NCBI GenBank assembly: GCA_001632435.1
Contig: KV423952.1
Location: 62,001-126,000 of the forward strand
Direction: 5' to 3'
DNA: 64,000 bases
Origin: Calocera cornea HHB12733
Lineage: Eukaryota > Basidiomycota > Dacrymycetes > Dacrymycetales > Dacrymycetaceae
The translations under genes and the position numbers were made by a program. Shown here piece by piece: positions 10,610 to 22,476 of this stretch. The notes beneath the pieces were generated by a model. It was not told where the DNA came from. It was given only the letters and a program-made list of their open reading frames with translations, and did not search any database. Within the stretch, counting starts at the first letter, position 1. Every line of letters begins with the position of its first letter.

Positions 10610-11424
10610 TCACAGCGCCAGCCTCCTCATCCCTCCAACAAAGTGGTTCATTGTGTCTGTGACATTCGAAGATCGGTTGACCCCGCAACTGCCGCTCTCG
10701 ATATGCTGGCAAAGACCGCTGAGCGTCGCTTTCTTCAGCCCGCAGTCACGGTTCGGGCAGCGATAGATCATTTCGGTGGGCTTGGTGTGTTTGGGAGAGG
10801 CCAGATGCTGGTTGAGTTGAGCGAGGTACTGGAATTCCTTGTGGCAGAAATAGCATTCGAAGCCATTGCCGTTCCACGCGTGTTTGGTCGCGATGTTGGT
10901 CGTCATGGGCTGGAGCTCCCGTGATCCGGGTGGCCCAGTGATGAGCCGAGATGGGTTGGTGATGAGGTTGTTCCGGTCGTACTTGACAATGTAGCGATCG
11001 ATGATCGCTCGGGTCACGCCGCTAACGCACTTCCCGGTTTCGAGGTGGAGGACGACCGCTGCGGGTGAGATGAACATCTGCTGGCAGCCGACCATCGGAC
11101 ATTTGATATTGGCGGGCATATGGATGCGGGATCGCAGGTGCTAGATAAAACAGCTGGTGAGCGTTGTATCACATAGAAACAATGGAACGGTCCTACTGTG
11201 TCAAGCTGTTGCTGGCTGTTGAAGACTCGCTGGCATGACTGGCAATAGTCATGGGAAGCAGCATAGTGCTGGTGGAGACTGTTTCCGGTTCTGAATACTT
11301 GACCGTCACAGAGATGGCAGTGGAAGTGAGACTCTTTATAGTGGTCGTACGGATCATCGTATTCATATGCAAGATCGTCATCGCAAAAGCGACAGAATCT
11401 CTCATGATACGCGATGTAAACCAT
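10610..11424 (-). CDS. C2H2 zinc-finger protein, 252 aa
   Basis: Two exons (11424-11197, 11140-10610) with a 56-nt phase-0 intron. The 76-codon first exon and the junction (QLDT|HLRSRIHMP) match the neighbour at 8706. Fingers: CRFCDDDL, CHLCDGQVF..HYAASH, CQSCQRVF..HLRSRIH, CPMVGCQQMF..HLETGKC, CYFCHKEF..HLASPKH and CPNRDCGLKK..QHIESG. I start at MVYIAYHERF; the longer frame to 11460 lacks a match in the paralog. The paralogs differ mainly in the linker between fingers four and five, which is Pro/Ser rich. Role unknown; a nucleic-acid or protein-binding scaffold is likely from the fingers. Confidence 0.82.
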
Positions 11425-11770
11425 TTGAAAGCGTCTAAATGCCTCTGATAAGGATTGCACTCGTCGGCGTCTGCCCAGTGCTTGTGTACGACTTAAGCAG
11501 GTTTTGGAAGTCGCGGTTTTGGGTGCTTGAGAGCGGTACCGGGCAATGATGGTCTGTCTGGCAGACGATGGCAGGAGGGGACTTGCGACAAAAGGTATTT
11601 ATGACTCCTCCGCTGCGGATACGCCTCCGCGCGATATGGTATTTCAGCCGTTCAGGGTTCCCTTGGCGACTCACGTTTCCTTCTACTTATGACTGCTCAT
11701 ATGCATGCATGCAAGATCTCGATATTGCTAGAAAGTACTATCTGACTGCGGAAAGTGCTACACTCCGTGC
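11425..11770. other. intergenic, zinc finger to pectinase
   Basis: 346 bp with no gene. It carries the promoter of the zinc-finger gene and the 3' flank of the GH28 gene. Confidence 0.6.
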
Positions 11771-13459
11771 TTAAAGCGTGGTGGGAACGAGCGGCCCATC
11801 CTGACACACCAATCCAAGATTCTGGCCAACGGCGGTGTTGGGATCGCACTTGACACGCTGATCAAAGAGGCTATACGGCGGCTGCGGCGACACTCGAATA
11901 TTCGAGAACGACACGTTCTTGAACGAGCCCGCCTGTGTACCATTTAGAACCACACACCCACTGAAATTGAGCAGGACTTACGGCAAGGTCGATTATGACC
12001 GACTCCAGAGTAGTCACGTTGGCCTCGTAGTACCAACAAGGGTCTGACACACAGGACAAGTCACCAGGATGCTGGTTGTTGATGTCTCCAAAGAAGTTCT
12101 CGTATGTGAAGTCTGAGATTGTCACCACGCTGTTGGAAGTGGCCGTCCCGTTGAGTCCGGACTAAAGATACGTGTGAGCAGCTGCAGGGTTAGATCACCG
12201 ACATTAGCGTACGCCTTGGTCGTAATATGCCTCTGCTCTCGGGTAAGTCGACGCATATAGGGTTGTCTGTAGTTGCTTACGCGTCAAGTAGATCGGGAAC
12301 GTGACATTGGACAAGAACATGTTCCGATAGGTCACGTTCGTTGCCGAGCCCCGTCCTCCGAGGAAGGACTTGAAGCGCGCGCCATAGAGGGAGTTGACCA
12401 TTGTGTTGTCCGAAAAGTAGCAGTCCTGAAGAACCATGAGCAGAGACGAGAGAAGCTAGGAGACTCGAACGTACCGAGGCATTAGACAGGTACGACGGAT
12501 TGGACCCCAGAGAGCCAATGCTCAGGCCATGCCCGTTTATGCAGTAGTTATGGGTGACCGTCACCCCGCTAGTTCCTTCTCGAACAGTTACGCAGTCGTC
12601 CCTTCACTTGACGTCAGACCTAGCCAAGCCGACAAGAACAGACGAACCCATTATACACGACATTGTTATGAATGGTGAAGTTTTGACCCTGGACGAGAAA
12701 CCCATCTGTATTGAACGGGAATGTTCCAGGTGTCGATGTCCGCGCATCAATCTGATTTGTCTGTGAGCTCGACAGAGCGTGAAGCTGAGAGACATTCGAC
12801 CGCACCCAGTTGTTTTCTGCCAATGTGTTGTTGGCGATCATGAAGAATACCCAAGCTATGGGCTTCTGAATCTTCAGATCGCGCACGACACCGCCGCTGT
12901 AGAGCCTCTTCAGCTGTCCACCTTGATCCGCGTCAGATGAGCACGTACTTGACGAACCAGCCGATGAGGTGCGGCCGGCCCTTTTGAAGATGGACATCCC
13001 ACCAGCCCTGGCCATTGCCGTTTATCCAGCCGCCGCTCGAGGAGTTGCTGCCTTGGAAGGTGATGTTCAAGCCGTTGAATACAATCCACGAGGTATCATT
13101 CTGGTTGTTGCTTGTGTTTGCTAGCCCGTACATTCAGAGCAGTACCCTAATGCAAGGTGGACTGACTCACACGCCTGATACACCTGGCTCGCCACGAGGG
13201 TGATGTTCTCCGGCAAACTCAGGTTCCCATTCAGCTCCACAACGACGTTCGTGAGGTTGAGCTGCACCGGGTGCTCGAGCAAGTACGTCGCATTCGGGGA
13301 GAAGACGATCGTCGCGTCCTGCGAGCAGTTCCGCGCCGCGGCCAGGACGTTCGCCGTCGAGTCGACGTCCGCTGGGAGGACGGGGATCGTGCATGTCTTT
13401 GCAGCTGCGGTAGCCAGGAGCGCGCTGAGTCTGAGCAGCAAAGGGGTGAAAGCAAGCAT
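11771..13459 (-). CDS. GH28 glycoside hydrolase, exo-polygalacturonase-like
   Basis: Eight exons on the minus strand (13459-13171, 13120-12949, 12896-12648, 12601-12475, 12425-12281, 12232-12213, 12161-11982, 11932-11771) give 447 aa. All introns are 46-52 nt and phases agree. GH28 enzymes cut pectin backbones with an inverting mechanism in a right-handed beta-helix. All four family signatures are present: FNTDGF, NGDDC, NGHGLSIGSLG and YGARFKS (RxK). A signal peptide (MLAFTPLLLRLSALLATAAA) predicts secretion, and many NxT/S sites suggest glycosylation. Length and the GHGLSIGSLG context suit exo-acting members better than endo-PG (~360 aa), but rhamnogalacturonan-type specificity cannot be excluded. 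Exon 6 is only 20 nt. A CATAAATA box lies ~60 bp upstream. Confidence 0.93.
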
Positions 13460-13921
13460 CGTGCTGAGCAAGTAGAGCGCCGGTGGAATAGCATTGGGAC
13501 CGCGTTGCTGTGAGTGCTATTTATGGCAAGCGCACGGAGAGAACTCGAGAACATCGAGGAGCACCTCCAGCTTCTCCTGCCGGACCGGCGCGGTCCGCCT
13601 ACGAGAGCATGCGGCCTGTACGTCATGTAATGCACAGAAGCTAGCAGTCTACGAATGGTGCGAAAGGAGCGACGATGAAGGGGCGAAGTTGGGAAGGGAC
13701 ATTGATGCGCCGCGGAAGAGGATTCGGGTTCGGTCCCGATTTGCCGTCCCCGCTCAATAATCCTCAATGTGGGGCTCCGCCGCGGAGAAGACGCACACGT
13801 TGCGGGAGCAGCAGACGCAGGAAGGGCAAGAACAGCCGAGGATCAAGCGTTTGTATACTGTAGCTAGCGACAGCCGCTTTGGGGAATGAGAGGGTATGCT
13901 AGGATGAGACAGGTTCAACTA
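13460..13921. other. intergenic, pectinase promoter
   Basis: 462 bp between two minus-strand genes, holding the pectinase promoter and the coatomer 3' flank. No gene seen. Confidence 0.6.
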
Positions 13922-15658
13922 CTACGAAATCACATACTCGTCTGTGACGAGGACGATGTCCTGGGAGAATGTGACCTCCTCCCCGCCGGCAACGGTAACG
14001 ACGTCGCCGACCTTGATGCCGGCCATGCTGTCGCTGCTGGCGAAGCTGACCTGGACGGGGAAGAAGCTCTCTACGTCCGTGCCGTCGACGGTGAACTCGA
14101 GCGAGCCGGACTTGTTCTCCTCCGCATCGACGAGCTCCGCGGTCCAGTCCAGCGCATGGCCGCTGGAGCTCAGCGACCAGTTGCCCGTGTACCCATCCGC
14201 GATTGTTGGGTACGCCCCATCGGGCAGGGGAATGGTGATGAGGAGGTTGCGGAGGGTGAGGGTGGGGTGCTCGAGCTCGTACTCGAGGTTCATCTGGAGG
14301 GAGGTGGACGACAGCTGGGACGGCCAGCAGTTGACTGTCAATGGCAGCAAGCTCTCGTCCTTGCTCGCCAGGCGCCACTTGAGCACGCCGAGCGGCTTCT
14401 GGCCCACGGGCCAGTCCCGGTTCTGGTCCTTGAGCGCGACGACCTTGTCCTTGCTCGGGCCGAATTTGGCCACGTTCGGGTGCTGCTTGAACTGCAGTTC
14501 GTGCGGCGCGTGCGGGGCGGGTGTGAGGTTCAGCCGGATCTTGCTGTACGCCGGGTCCGAGATGGACAGGTTCAGGTCGCCCGTCAGCTCGAGGCTCCGC
14601 ACGCCCCCGTCTCGGATCAGCGACGCCTTGAGATGCTCGCGGATCGCCACGTGTACGCTCTCGTGTGCGACTGCGGGCAGCCCGGCAAGCTCATCCCGCT
14701 TCGCCACGGGCTCCTCGACGGGCGCGGGAGGGGAGGCAAGGAGCGGGGTCTCGTCGACGGTGAGCTCGCCGCCCATCACGTCCACCAGCTCGGCCGTGCG
14801 GCCCTTCCTGCCGAGCTTCATCCCGCTGCCCTTGAACGCGGGCGCCTTTGCCGGTGCGGGGGACGAGGTGCGCGGCGGTGTGGGCGCCTCGAAGCGGGGG
14901 ACGGAGGTGTACGAGGGCGCGGAGTAGCCGCCGCTGGAGCCGAGGTACCCGCCGGGCGCATTGAGCCCCGAGCTGGCCCGCTTTTGCATCTCCCGGCGCT
15001 GCATCTCGAGCTGCTTCGCGCGCCGCTTCAGCTCTTCCTTTGCCTCTGCTTCCTTGTTCTGTTGCACTGGTATGAGGATGAAACAGATAGAGGTCAGCAG
15101 GCGGACGCACCCTGGCGATGATGTCTTGGATCTTCTCCTCGTGACTCTCCATCTCGATGACATTCCGGATCTGGGCGAGGTTGACCTGCTCCCTAAACCC
15201 CAGGCTGATGACCTCGTCAAACGCGCCTAGGAGCTCAAACGCATTTCTCGCGATCTCCCTCTCGTCCGCACTCCTGCAGAGGTCGCTGATGACGCGCGCA
15301 AACAGGTGCAGGGTGTCGATGTCCTGGAGGATGTTGCTCGCCTTGTTGGTGATGAGGAGGATGTAGAGCTCCTCCAGCGGCTGGTACACGTAGCGCACCT
15401 CGGCCGTCTCAATCGTCGTGTGCTGAGAATTGGCGGGGATGAGCTTGGGGAACGACGTGAGCAGGCCGTCGATCCGCGAGCGGGGCATCTCCCGGAACTG
15501 GCGGGAGATGACGGCTGCGCGAAGATGAGCACGCATACATTGGCTAGGAACGGCGAGCCGACTCACGCTTGCCCGATTTTGTACATATTGAAGCGGCGAG
15601 AACGACCTGGACATTGTCAGCGTCGGTGTATGCGCATTGCAGGTGGTCTGCTCACCAT
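13922..15658 (-). CDS. RET2: coatomer subunit delta (COPI)
   Basis: Four coding exons (15658-15656, 15606-15567, 15514-15111, 15058-13922) give 527 aa; yeast Ret2 is 546 and human ARCN1 511. Delta-COP is part of the COPI coat that returns vesicles from Golgi to ER. The N-terminal longin/adaptin-like domain reads VVLAASICTKSGK, SRQFREMPRSRI, VRYVYQPLEELY and NKASNILQDIDTL. A charged linker follows (NKEAEAKEELKRRAKQLE). The C-terminal mu-homology domain ends FSQDIVLVTDEYVIS. The first coding exon contains only the ATG, an unusual but frame-consistent arrangement supported by the downstream MVVLAAS consensus. The gene faces ubiquitin-eL40 across 336 bp. Confidence 0.96.
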
Positions 15659-15994
15659 ATTGCGCGTCTGTAACAACCCAAAGCTACTTCCTACTCTGCT
15701 ACACGTCGACCCTTGTGTTCTCAGCCTCGTCGCGGAGCAACCGCCACGTCCCTCGGCTCCGGCGAACTGCCTCCTTCTCCGCCCATCTTCCTCCGCGGAC
15801 CCAGGAGCCTCCAGCGGCTGTGCCCTCTTTCAGAAGGTCCCGCTCTCCCCTCGTGAGCCTACCCTATACAAGCCGCTGAGAGCTGTACAGTTTTGGGTCG
15901 CTCGCCTGACTACCCTCTGCTCGCTGCGTTCGCCCACGAGCTCGCTGACTGCACATTACACGCTGAAGCGTCTGACACTTGTCACTCATAGACA
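15659..15994. promoter_or_regulatory. bidirectional promoter, coatomer delta and ubiquitin-eL40
   Basis: Two highly expressed housekeeping genes start divergently from this 336-bp CT-rich segment. No TATA box is obvious; pyrimidine tracts near 15760-15850 fit ribosomal-protein-type promoters. Confidence 0.6.
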
Positions 15995-16547
<553 letters not shown>

Positions 16548-16702
16548 TGGTTGGGCGCGCGCGGGATGGGGTATGTACGAGACTTGCGTCTTGTTTTGCT
16601 ACGTGCTTCATATGCAATATGAGATATGATACACAACTTCTGTGTGTGCCTTCCGTTTCTCCCTCACCTCCTCTGCCCTCGTGTCCCTAAGTCTCGGATC
16701 CA

Positions 16703-17168
16703 TCATTCCGCCCAATCCTGTTGCACCCTCTTCCACGCCGCCTCCGCCCCCTCCCGCATCGCCCGTCGAATATCTTGCGCCATCTCCTCCGGCGTGCGAC
16801 TGGCAGGTGGCCCTTGAGCAGTCAACCGACTGACTTGGTCATGGAATGCCCGAGCACTCTCTTGCAGCACCGACTGGAAGATTTCTAGAGCTTCTGCTTC
16901 GTCAGCTGAAAGCCGGATGATTTGAACTGGAAATCGCACATTCCGCCGCAGCAGGCTGCCCCGGTGCGTGCTGGCTGGCAGCCAAAGCATTCAGCTTGCC
17001 CTCCATCCCTCCCACCCTTGCACACCCCTCAGCACGCCTCCCCTCCCACCTCCCACACCATTCCTCCTTCCTCTCCCGCGCTTGCCTGTCTTCTTCCGCA
17101 GATTGCTGGACGAGTGCGCGGATGTCTTGCAGTTGGGTTAGGACTGGCTCCTCCGGGGGTTGGGACAT
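16703..17168 (-). CDS. hypothetical small charged protein, 138 aa
   Basis: Two exons (17168-17024, 16974-16703) joined by a 49-nt GTGCAA..CAG intron with branch site CTGAAT; frame and phase agree. The protein starts MSQPPEEPVLTQLQDIRALV. It is strongly helical and charged (QSAEEDRQARERKEEW, LSADEAEALEIFQSVLQE, TPEEMAQDIRRAMREGAEA), suggesting a coiled coil. No signal peptide, membrane segment or known motif. It is convergent with ubiquitin-eL40. The frame is open upstream of the chosen ATG back to 17258, so a longer form with another 5' exon is possible. Family not recognised. Confidence 0.55.
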
Positions 17169-17437
17169 GAGGGATGAGAGGGAGGAGAGGTGGAACGTGC
17201 CTGGCACGCGTTCAGCAGCCACGCGTTCATCTCTTATCAGGTCTTCCAGAACGCTACGCTAAGATACACAACCCAACTATCACTCTTGATTAGCTTGCGG
17301 CCACTTGGTCATCTTGACATCTAATTCATTGTTGCTCTAAGCGAACAGGTGACAGCGCATATTATGGTATCTGCACATGTAGACCGTCTCTATCGCTGCA
17401 ACCCGTTATTGACGTTAACCTGACGACCTCAGAACGT

Positions 17438-18736
17438 CTACAGATGAGAGGGCACGCTCGCGTCCTGCAGGTCCTGCTCGAGTATGATACGGTATCGCGC
17501 CTTGCCAGCACGCATGAGCTCCACCGCCTCGGGCGCCTTGCTCATCGGCATCACTTCGATCCTGTGGACGATGATCAGTGCATAGCCCAACAGGGATGGA
17601 CGAGCAAGCGTACCAGGGCTTGATATCATGCTTCACTGCAAGGTCCAGCATCTTGAGCGCCTCACGCTTGCTGCCGATCGAACTGCCTCCCAGCTTGACA
17701 CCGGACGCGGTCAAGTTCCCGGCCCGAATGGCAGGCATCGCGTCGTCCGGCAGGCCGACCATGATAAGCGTGCCAAGGGGGTATAACGTGCTCAGGTATT
17801 CGGCGAGGGGAAACCCAGCGGTAACATCGATCGTGCAGATGATGAGATCATAGTATCGACGCAGGCTCTTCTCGAACCCGGCGCTGGAGACGATGAACTT
17901 GTCGGCGCCCATCTTCTTGACATCTGTCTCCTTGTTGGGAGAATGCGAGAAGGCTGTCACCTCCGCTCCGAGCGCTTTGCCGAACAGGACAGCGTAATGT
18001 CCCAAACCTCCGATGCCGATCACACCGACCTTCGAACCGGGCCCGATGTTGTACCTCTGCAGGGGCTGGAAGACCGTCAGACCGGCACAGAGCATGCTGG
18101 ACGCCTCGGCTGAGCCCAAGCTTTCCGGGATCGGGAAGACAAATTGCTGGTTCGCGCGGATAGCCGTTGCGTATCCACCCATGGTCTTGACACCATCGGG
18201 ATAGCGGCCGTTCTGACCATGCCTATCAGCATCGCTCTGACACACACCGGAGAGCGGTACGCACATAGGTCCACAGTAGCTCTCCGCAATAGTTCTCGTC
18301 TCCTCGCTTACACAGTTCGCATTGATGGCAGCTCTGGATCCCTGCGCCCACCCCGACGCGGTCGCCGACCGTGATCCCCTCGACATTGCTGCCAACCTTT
18401 GTGGCGATCCCGACGATCTCGTGGCCGACGATGAGAGGCGGCCTGACGGGACCCCATCCTCCTGATAGCGCTATACAACAGGGTTGAGCAGGGACGAGAT
18501 AGTACGGCGATAGGAACGCACTGTGGATATCAGAGCCGCAGATGCCGCAGTGCGTGATGGCGATCTCGACATCATCCTCCGTCCATGTTTTCGGCGCGAA
18601 AGATAGCATCTGCAAGTCACTCTATACTCCAGATCAGCCTTCTGGTACAATTAACAAGCTCCAATTGACGTACCCATGCCTTGGACTCCTCGCTCACGCC
18701 AATCCCCTTGAACTCTGTGTCGTGATATCCGTTCAT
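17438..18736 (-). CDS. zinc alcohol dehydrogenase, cinnamyl-alcohol type
   Basis: Five exons (18736-18674, 18609-18522, 18461-18265, 18212-17614, 17561-17438) give 356 aa, typical of the CAD/yeast ADH6 branch of the medium-chain dehydrogenases. These NADPH enzymes reduce aldehydes, including aromatic ones, to alcohols. The catalytic zinc site is HCGICGSDIH, with GHEIVG and GDRVGVG. The structural zinc cluster is CHQCELCKRGDENYC. The Rossmann turn is GVIGIGGLGHYAVLF. Serine after the second strand (FSHSPNK) fits NADP preference. The C-terminus (MPMSKAPEAVELMRAGKARYR) is standard. In wood-decay fungi such enzymes are linked to aryl-aldehyde turnover; that role here is inference. Confidence 0.94.
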
Positions 18737-20064
18737 CCTGGATATCGGTCAGATATAGACAGCAATGATGATCTCTTGGACGTACGGCAGTTCGCCCATG
18801 CTAGGCGCCTTTATGTTGTATGTGGCACTGCGGATATTCGTCCAGCGAAGAGGCAGTACTGGTCCGAGGATGGAGTTGGAGAGAGCGCAAGAACTTCACT
18901 TTGCTGTTATAGGGCGAACTGTATTCCGTCCTCGCTTAACAGCGAACGCCATGATATCGGAGGATCGGGCATCTTGGTGCAGCCCAAGGGATTCAGGCGG
19001 AGATACAGGCAGTATTCCACCCGATGCTCCTCAGGGAGCAGTGACGCAGATTGGACAGCAGAACGACCGGGATCGACCGGGATTCGCGTGCTGCGGTCGG
19101 CCTCAGGATCAGTTGTCATCGCAGGCCACGGTGTTGTCCTCGCGTCTTACAGGATTCGCGGATATCGAGGTCGCCGGTATGTACACCACCGTTGAGCGAG
19201 GTGCGCAGAGCCAACATTCTGTCTCCTTTTCCTGCTTTGCGTCTGCAAAGATGGGTCGGGCTGGGATTGCAGAGAGCAGGGCTAGCGGACGGACGCGCCT
19301 GTGGGAAATCATCATCACGGCATTTCATTCAAATCAGGGTCTTGGTTGATATCTTCACTGTATTGTCTGCTTGGTCAGGATCCATGTCAAAGCACAGCTG
19401 ACAGCTCTGGCTTACAGATCGATGCACTACCGCAAACAGCCAGCCAGCCAGGTTTGGGTCCGATGTCGCCAGCACTGCGTACGGTCATCACGTGCAGTTC
19501 GAGGCATGTGTATTCCTCCGGCGATCAATCAAGGCAGCCCGAGATGGAGACCGGGTAGTGACATGTAGGACATGAAGAGCCGGTCAGCTTCATCGCCATG
19601 GGTGTAACCGGCTACCAGAAAAAGACTGCGATACAGTGAGCTGCTTCTAGAGAGCAGGGTAGAGCCGCGTCTGGATAAGTATTCTTGCCGGAGCACTCGT
19701 TCCCATCCTCTGAATGAGATTGTACGCGTCCGAAGCCTTTGAGGATGCTCCCCTCTGGTATAGCGAAGGTCACTAGATGTTCTGACGGATGTCGAGCTGG
19801 TGAGTCCGTGACGCGCCTGGTGCTCTCCATCGCAGAGGCAGCAATTCACGCTGAGTAACAACATGGTCAATATACCCATAACGCAAAGACAAGGGTGGTC
19901 GTTCTCATCATAAGCATTCCCTAATCTAACGTGGTCAAAGGGAACGCGTGTTTCCTTCTTCTCGCATCTTCGCATGTCTGCTTCCGTCCCTTCGGACGAT
20001 GATCTCGAAAAGCGGCGGTCGAGCGCCTTTGTCTCCTCGTTACTGAGCTTGACGCGCACTGGCT
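18737..20064. other. unexplained 1.3-kb stretch
   Basis: No complete gene could be built. Open minus-strand frames exist. One runs from 20059 to 19529 but starts only with GTG and lies on the neighbouring promoter. Another reads RVEYCLYLRLNPLGC near 18980-19040. None has a convincing ATG, splice chain or family motif. It may hold a decayed gene. Confidence 0.45.
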
Positions 20065-22249
20065 ATGTCTGGGCCAGAGAAACCTTCCATAGATAGGAAG
20101 TCCACTGGCACGCCGCTTGCTCGAAAGTTCGCAGACTTACGCGTCGTGAGCTCGAGTGACGTCCCGACGCTCGGGACGAATGGGACTCGGAACGGCTCTA
20201 CAAAGTCATCGTCCGGTCTACGGCGCGCACCTGACGGCGCAGCGAATGATAAGGGGGAAAAGAGAGAGAACTGGTTCTCTGCTCCTAATTCTGAGCATCC
20301 ATACGAACTGGTCACTATAGTGACTGTACGTGTATCCCTAGATCTTCCACCGTGTTTCACCAATGACCTTCCGTCAGAGCCCGCCCCACACCAAACCGCA
20401 CACCTGGCATCACGCCGCATACTTTCCATGGGGCATAGGCACGAATCCGGCATTTGCCCGTGGTAGACTACCCGCTCTCCGCAAAGCGTGGGAAGACAAG
20501 CAACGGAAATACTCGCAAGTTGTCGCGATCTGCGGAGGTGACGAAGTTCGGCTGTTCAGGACGACCGTCAGCACCCCATATAAGCTCCTCACTTGTATAA
20601 AGCTCGATCAAGTTGACGGAGAAGGCAAGCGAGCAGATCTGGACGACGGAAGACCGTATGTGCTGGGCGACCGTGCGCGTGCGCTCACTTGGGCTGTCGA
20701 TCCAAGCGACCTGAGCATCCTGCTCTGCTTCGGAGGCTCTGCCAGACTGATCTACGTATGGGATGTCGATGCCGAAAAGTATCGCAGCTGTATCCGAGGT
20801 CATGGGCAGGTCTGTCAATGCCTCGTTTCTAGCTGCCGTATCCTGATCCAAGTTGGGCAGACCATAATGCATCTCACGACCCACCCTGTCTATCCTTACA
20901 TCATAGCCTCGTCCTCCCGCGACCGATCTACTCGGATATACGACCTCACCCTTCAACAGTCCTTCCAAATCACGTACGCACCGCTTCCAGACGGGATGCC
21001 GAACCGAGGAAACTTCCCAATGGGTGGGTTGCCTGTGACGAAGAAGGGTGAAGAAGGTGTGGAAGGCGAAGGACCGGGGAAGTGTATCGCTGTCGTCGGC
21101 TGGTATGTGAAGGGCCATCGGGATGCGATTGTCGGCGCAGACTTCCATCCCACCCTGCCGTTGCTGGCAACCTGTGGAGTAAACCTGATTGCCATATCCA
21201 TTACAGTGGCTGACCGTGTTGTAGCTCGATCATGCCGTGCGTATATGGGCTCTACCTAAGCTTCCGATACCCAAAGACAAGCCATGGGAGATGGCTGCCG
21301 TATCCGACCCGCTGTTCGGCACGCGCCTGCTCCACTCTTCGCCTCTCGACTCTATCTTCTGGTGAGTTCATCGTCTCGTGGTTCTCCATAGTGCTGAATT
21401 CTTGTAGGATAACGGACGACATCCTTATTTCCAAGAGCTGGGATGAAATGGACGACAGGGAGGGCGTCGTGGTAATCTGGCAGTGGACAGAGTTAGATCG
21501 CTTCTTTCCTCCGAATCCGAGCGGCACCGGCCGGACAGAGATCTACTGGGAGCCAAATCGTGAGCCATTTCAGGTCAGGACGTGGGATGTCGACAACTCT
21601 AGTGAGTCGATTCACCTCTGCCAAAGCGCTGCTAACCACGTGGAAAGGACTTTATCGGGAGATCGTGAAGTTCAAAGGCCCGCCAACGGTCAAAGAAGGC
21701 ATGCCGCGGGGACCGTATCAAGGTACGCCGCAGGCGCAATATACCCGACTTGCAATACACCACAACATCCGCTTGGCTTCGGCCCCAGGGACGACACCCA
21801 ATCCACATATCGTCCAGGACCTCCTCCTGGCATGGGGAGGTACATCGCGCGACGGCTCGTTGATGCTCGTAAACCCATTAATGGAGTCGAAACCCAAGCC
21901 CGCCGCTGACCCTCCCGCCGTCAAAGACGAGGCCGACGCAGATGCGGCAGAGGTGACTGCGCAGCTCCTGACTCCTGCGATAGAGAGTAAGGTCGAGAAG
22001 AATCTGTCGGACGTTGCCTGGCTGCTCCGGCACGATGCCTTTGGCGAGATGGCGCGGCGGGTACCAGGGCTACGAGAGCGCGTCCGTGCGGTTAACGAGG
22101 CATTTGCCGGAGAACTGCCCGCTGACCGGGAGGAGGGGCCAGGCGTGACGATCAACACAATCGCTGTGTTTCCGCGAGGGGCGAGGTGGGTCGTAGGTGC
22201 CGGGGAATGGGGCGCGATCTTAGTGTGGAGGATGAAGGTGCCGATATAG
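20065..22249 (+). CDS. WD40 protein, EED/ESC-like (candidate PRC2 subunit)
   Basis: Six exons (20065-20325, 20378-20809, 20861-21178, 21225-21361, 21408-21601, 21648-22249) give 647 aa; introns are 46-52 nt. A disordered basic N-terminus (~80 aa) precedes WD repeats. Diagnostic blocks are VVAICGGDEVRLFR, CFGGSARLIYVWDVD, GQTIMHLTTHPVYPYIIA, SSSRDRSTRIYDLT, GHRDAIVGADFHP and LPLLATCGLDHAVRIW. The order and wording resemble EED (animals) and ESC (flies), the WD40 subunit of Polycomb complex 2, which binds H3K27me3 and activates the methyltransferase. EED is ~440 aa; this one has insertions, including a Gly/Glu-rich loop and an Ala/Asp-rich stretch. A generic WD40 scaffold is the alternative. 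Confidence 0.7.
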
Positions 22250-22476
22250 GGCACGCCTCGATACCACTGCACGATTACCAACTGGCAATATACCATGCAT
22301 CCTTTCTTGACGATCAGCCTGACAACTACATGTAATGCGCAGCATCTCGAGTCATATGCAATTCATGATCGTAACAACATGTGTGCGGATACAAGGCGTG
22401 AGTGAGAGTCCGTATGTGGTGCTACAGGAAAGCGTCCATGGGCTGATTGTATTCCCTTCGCTCAGATATGAATGGT

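Noticed and set aside
13886..15121. 411-aa plus-strand open frame
   Set aside because: Antisense of the coatomer delta gene, whose frame has clear family motifs.
19529..20059. 176-codon minus-strand frame overlapping the WD40 promoter
   Set aside because: Starts with GTG, lies on the neighbour's promoter, and has no recognisable motif or splice chain.
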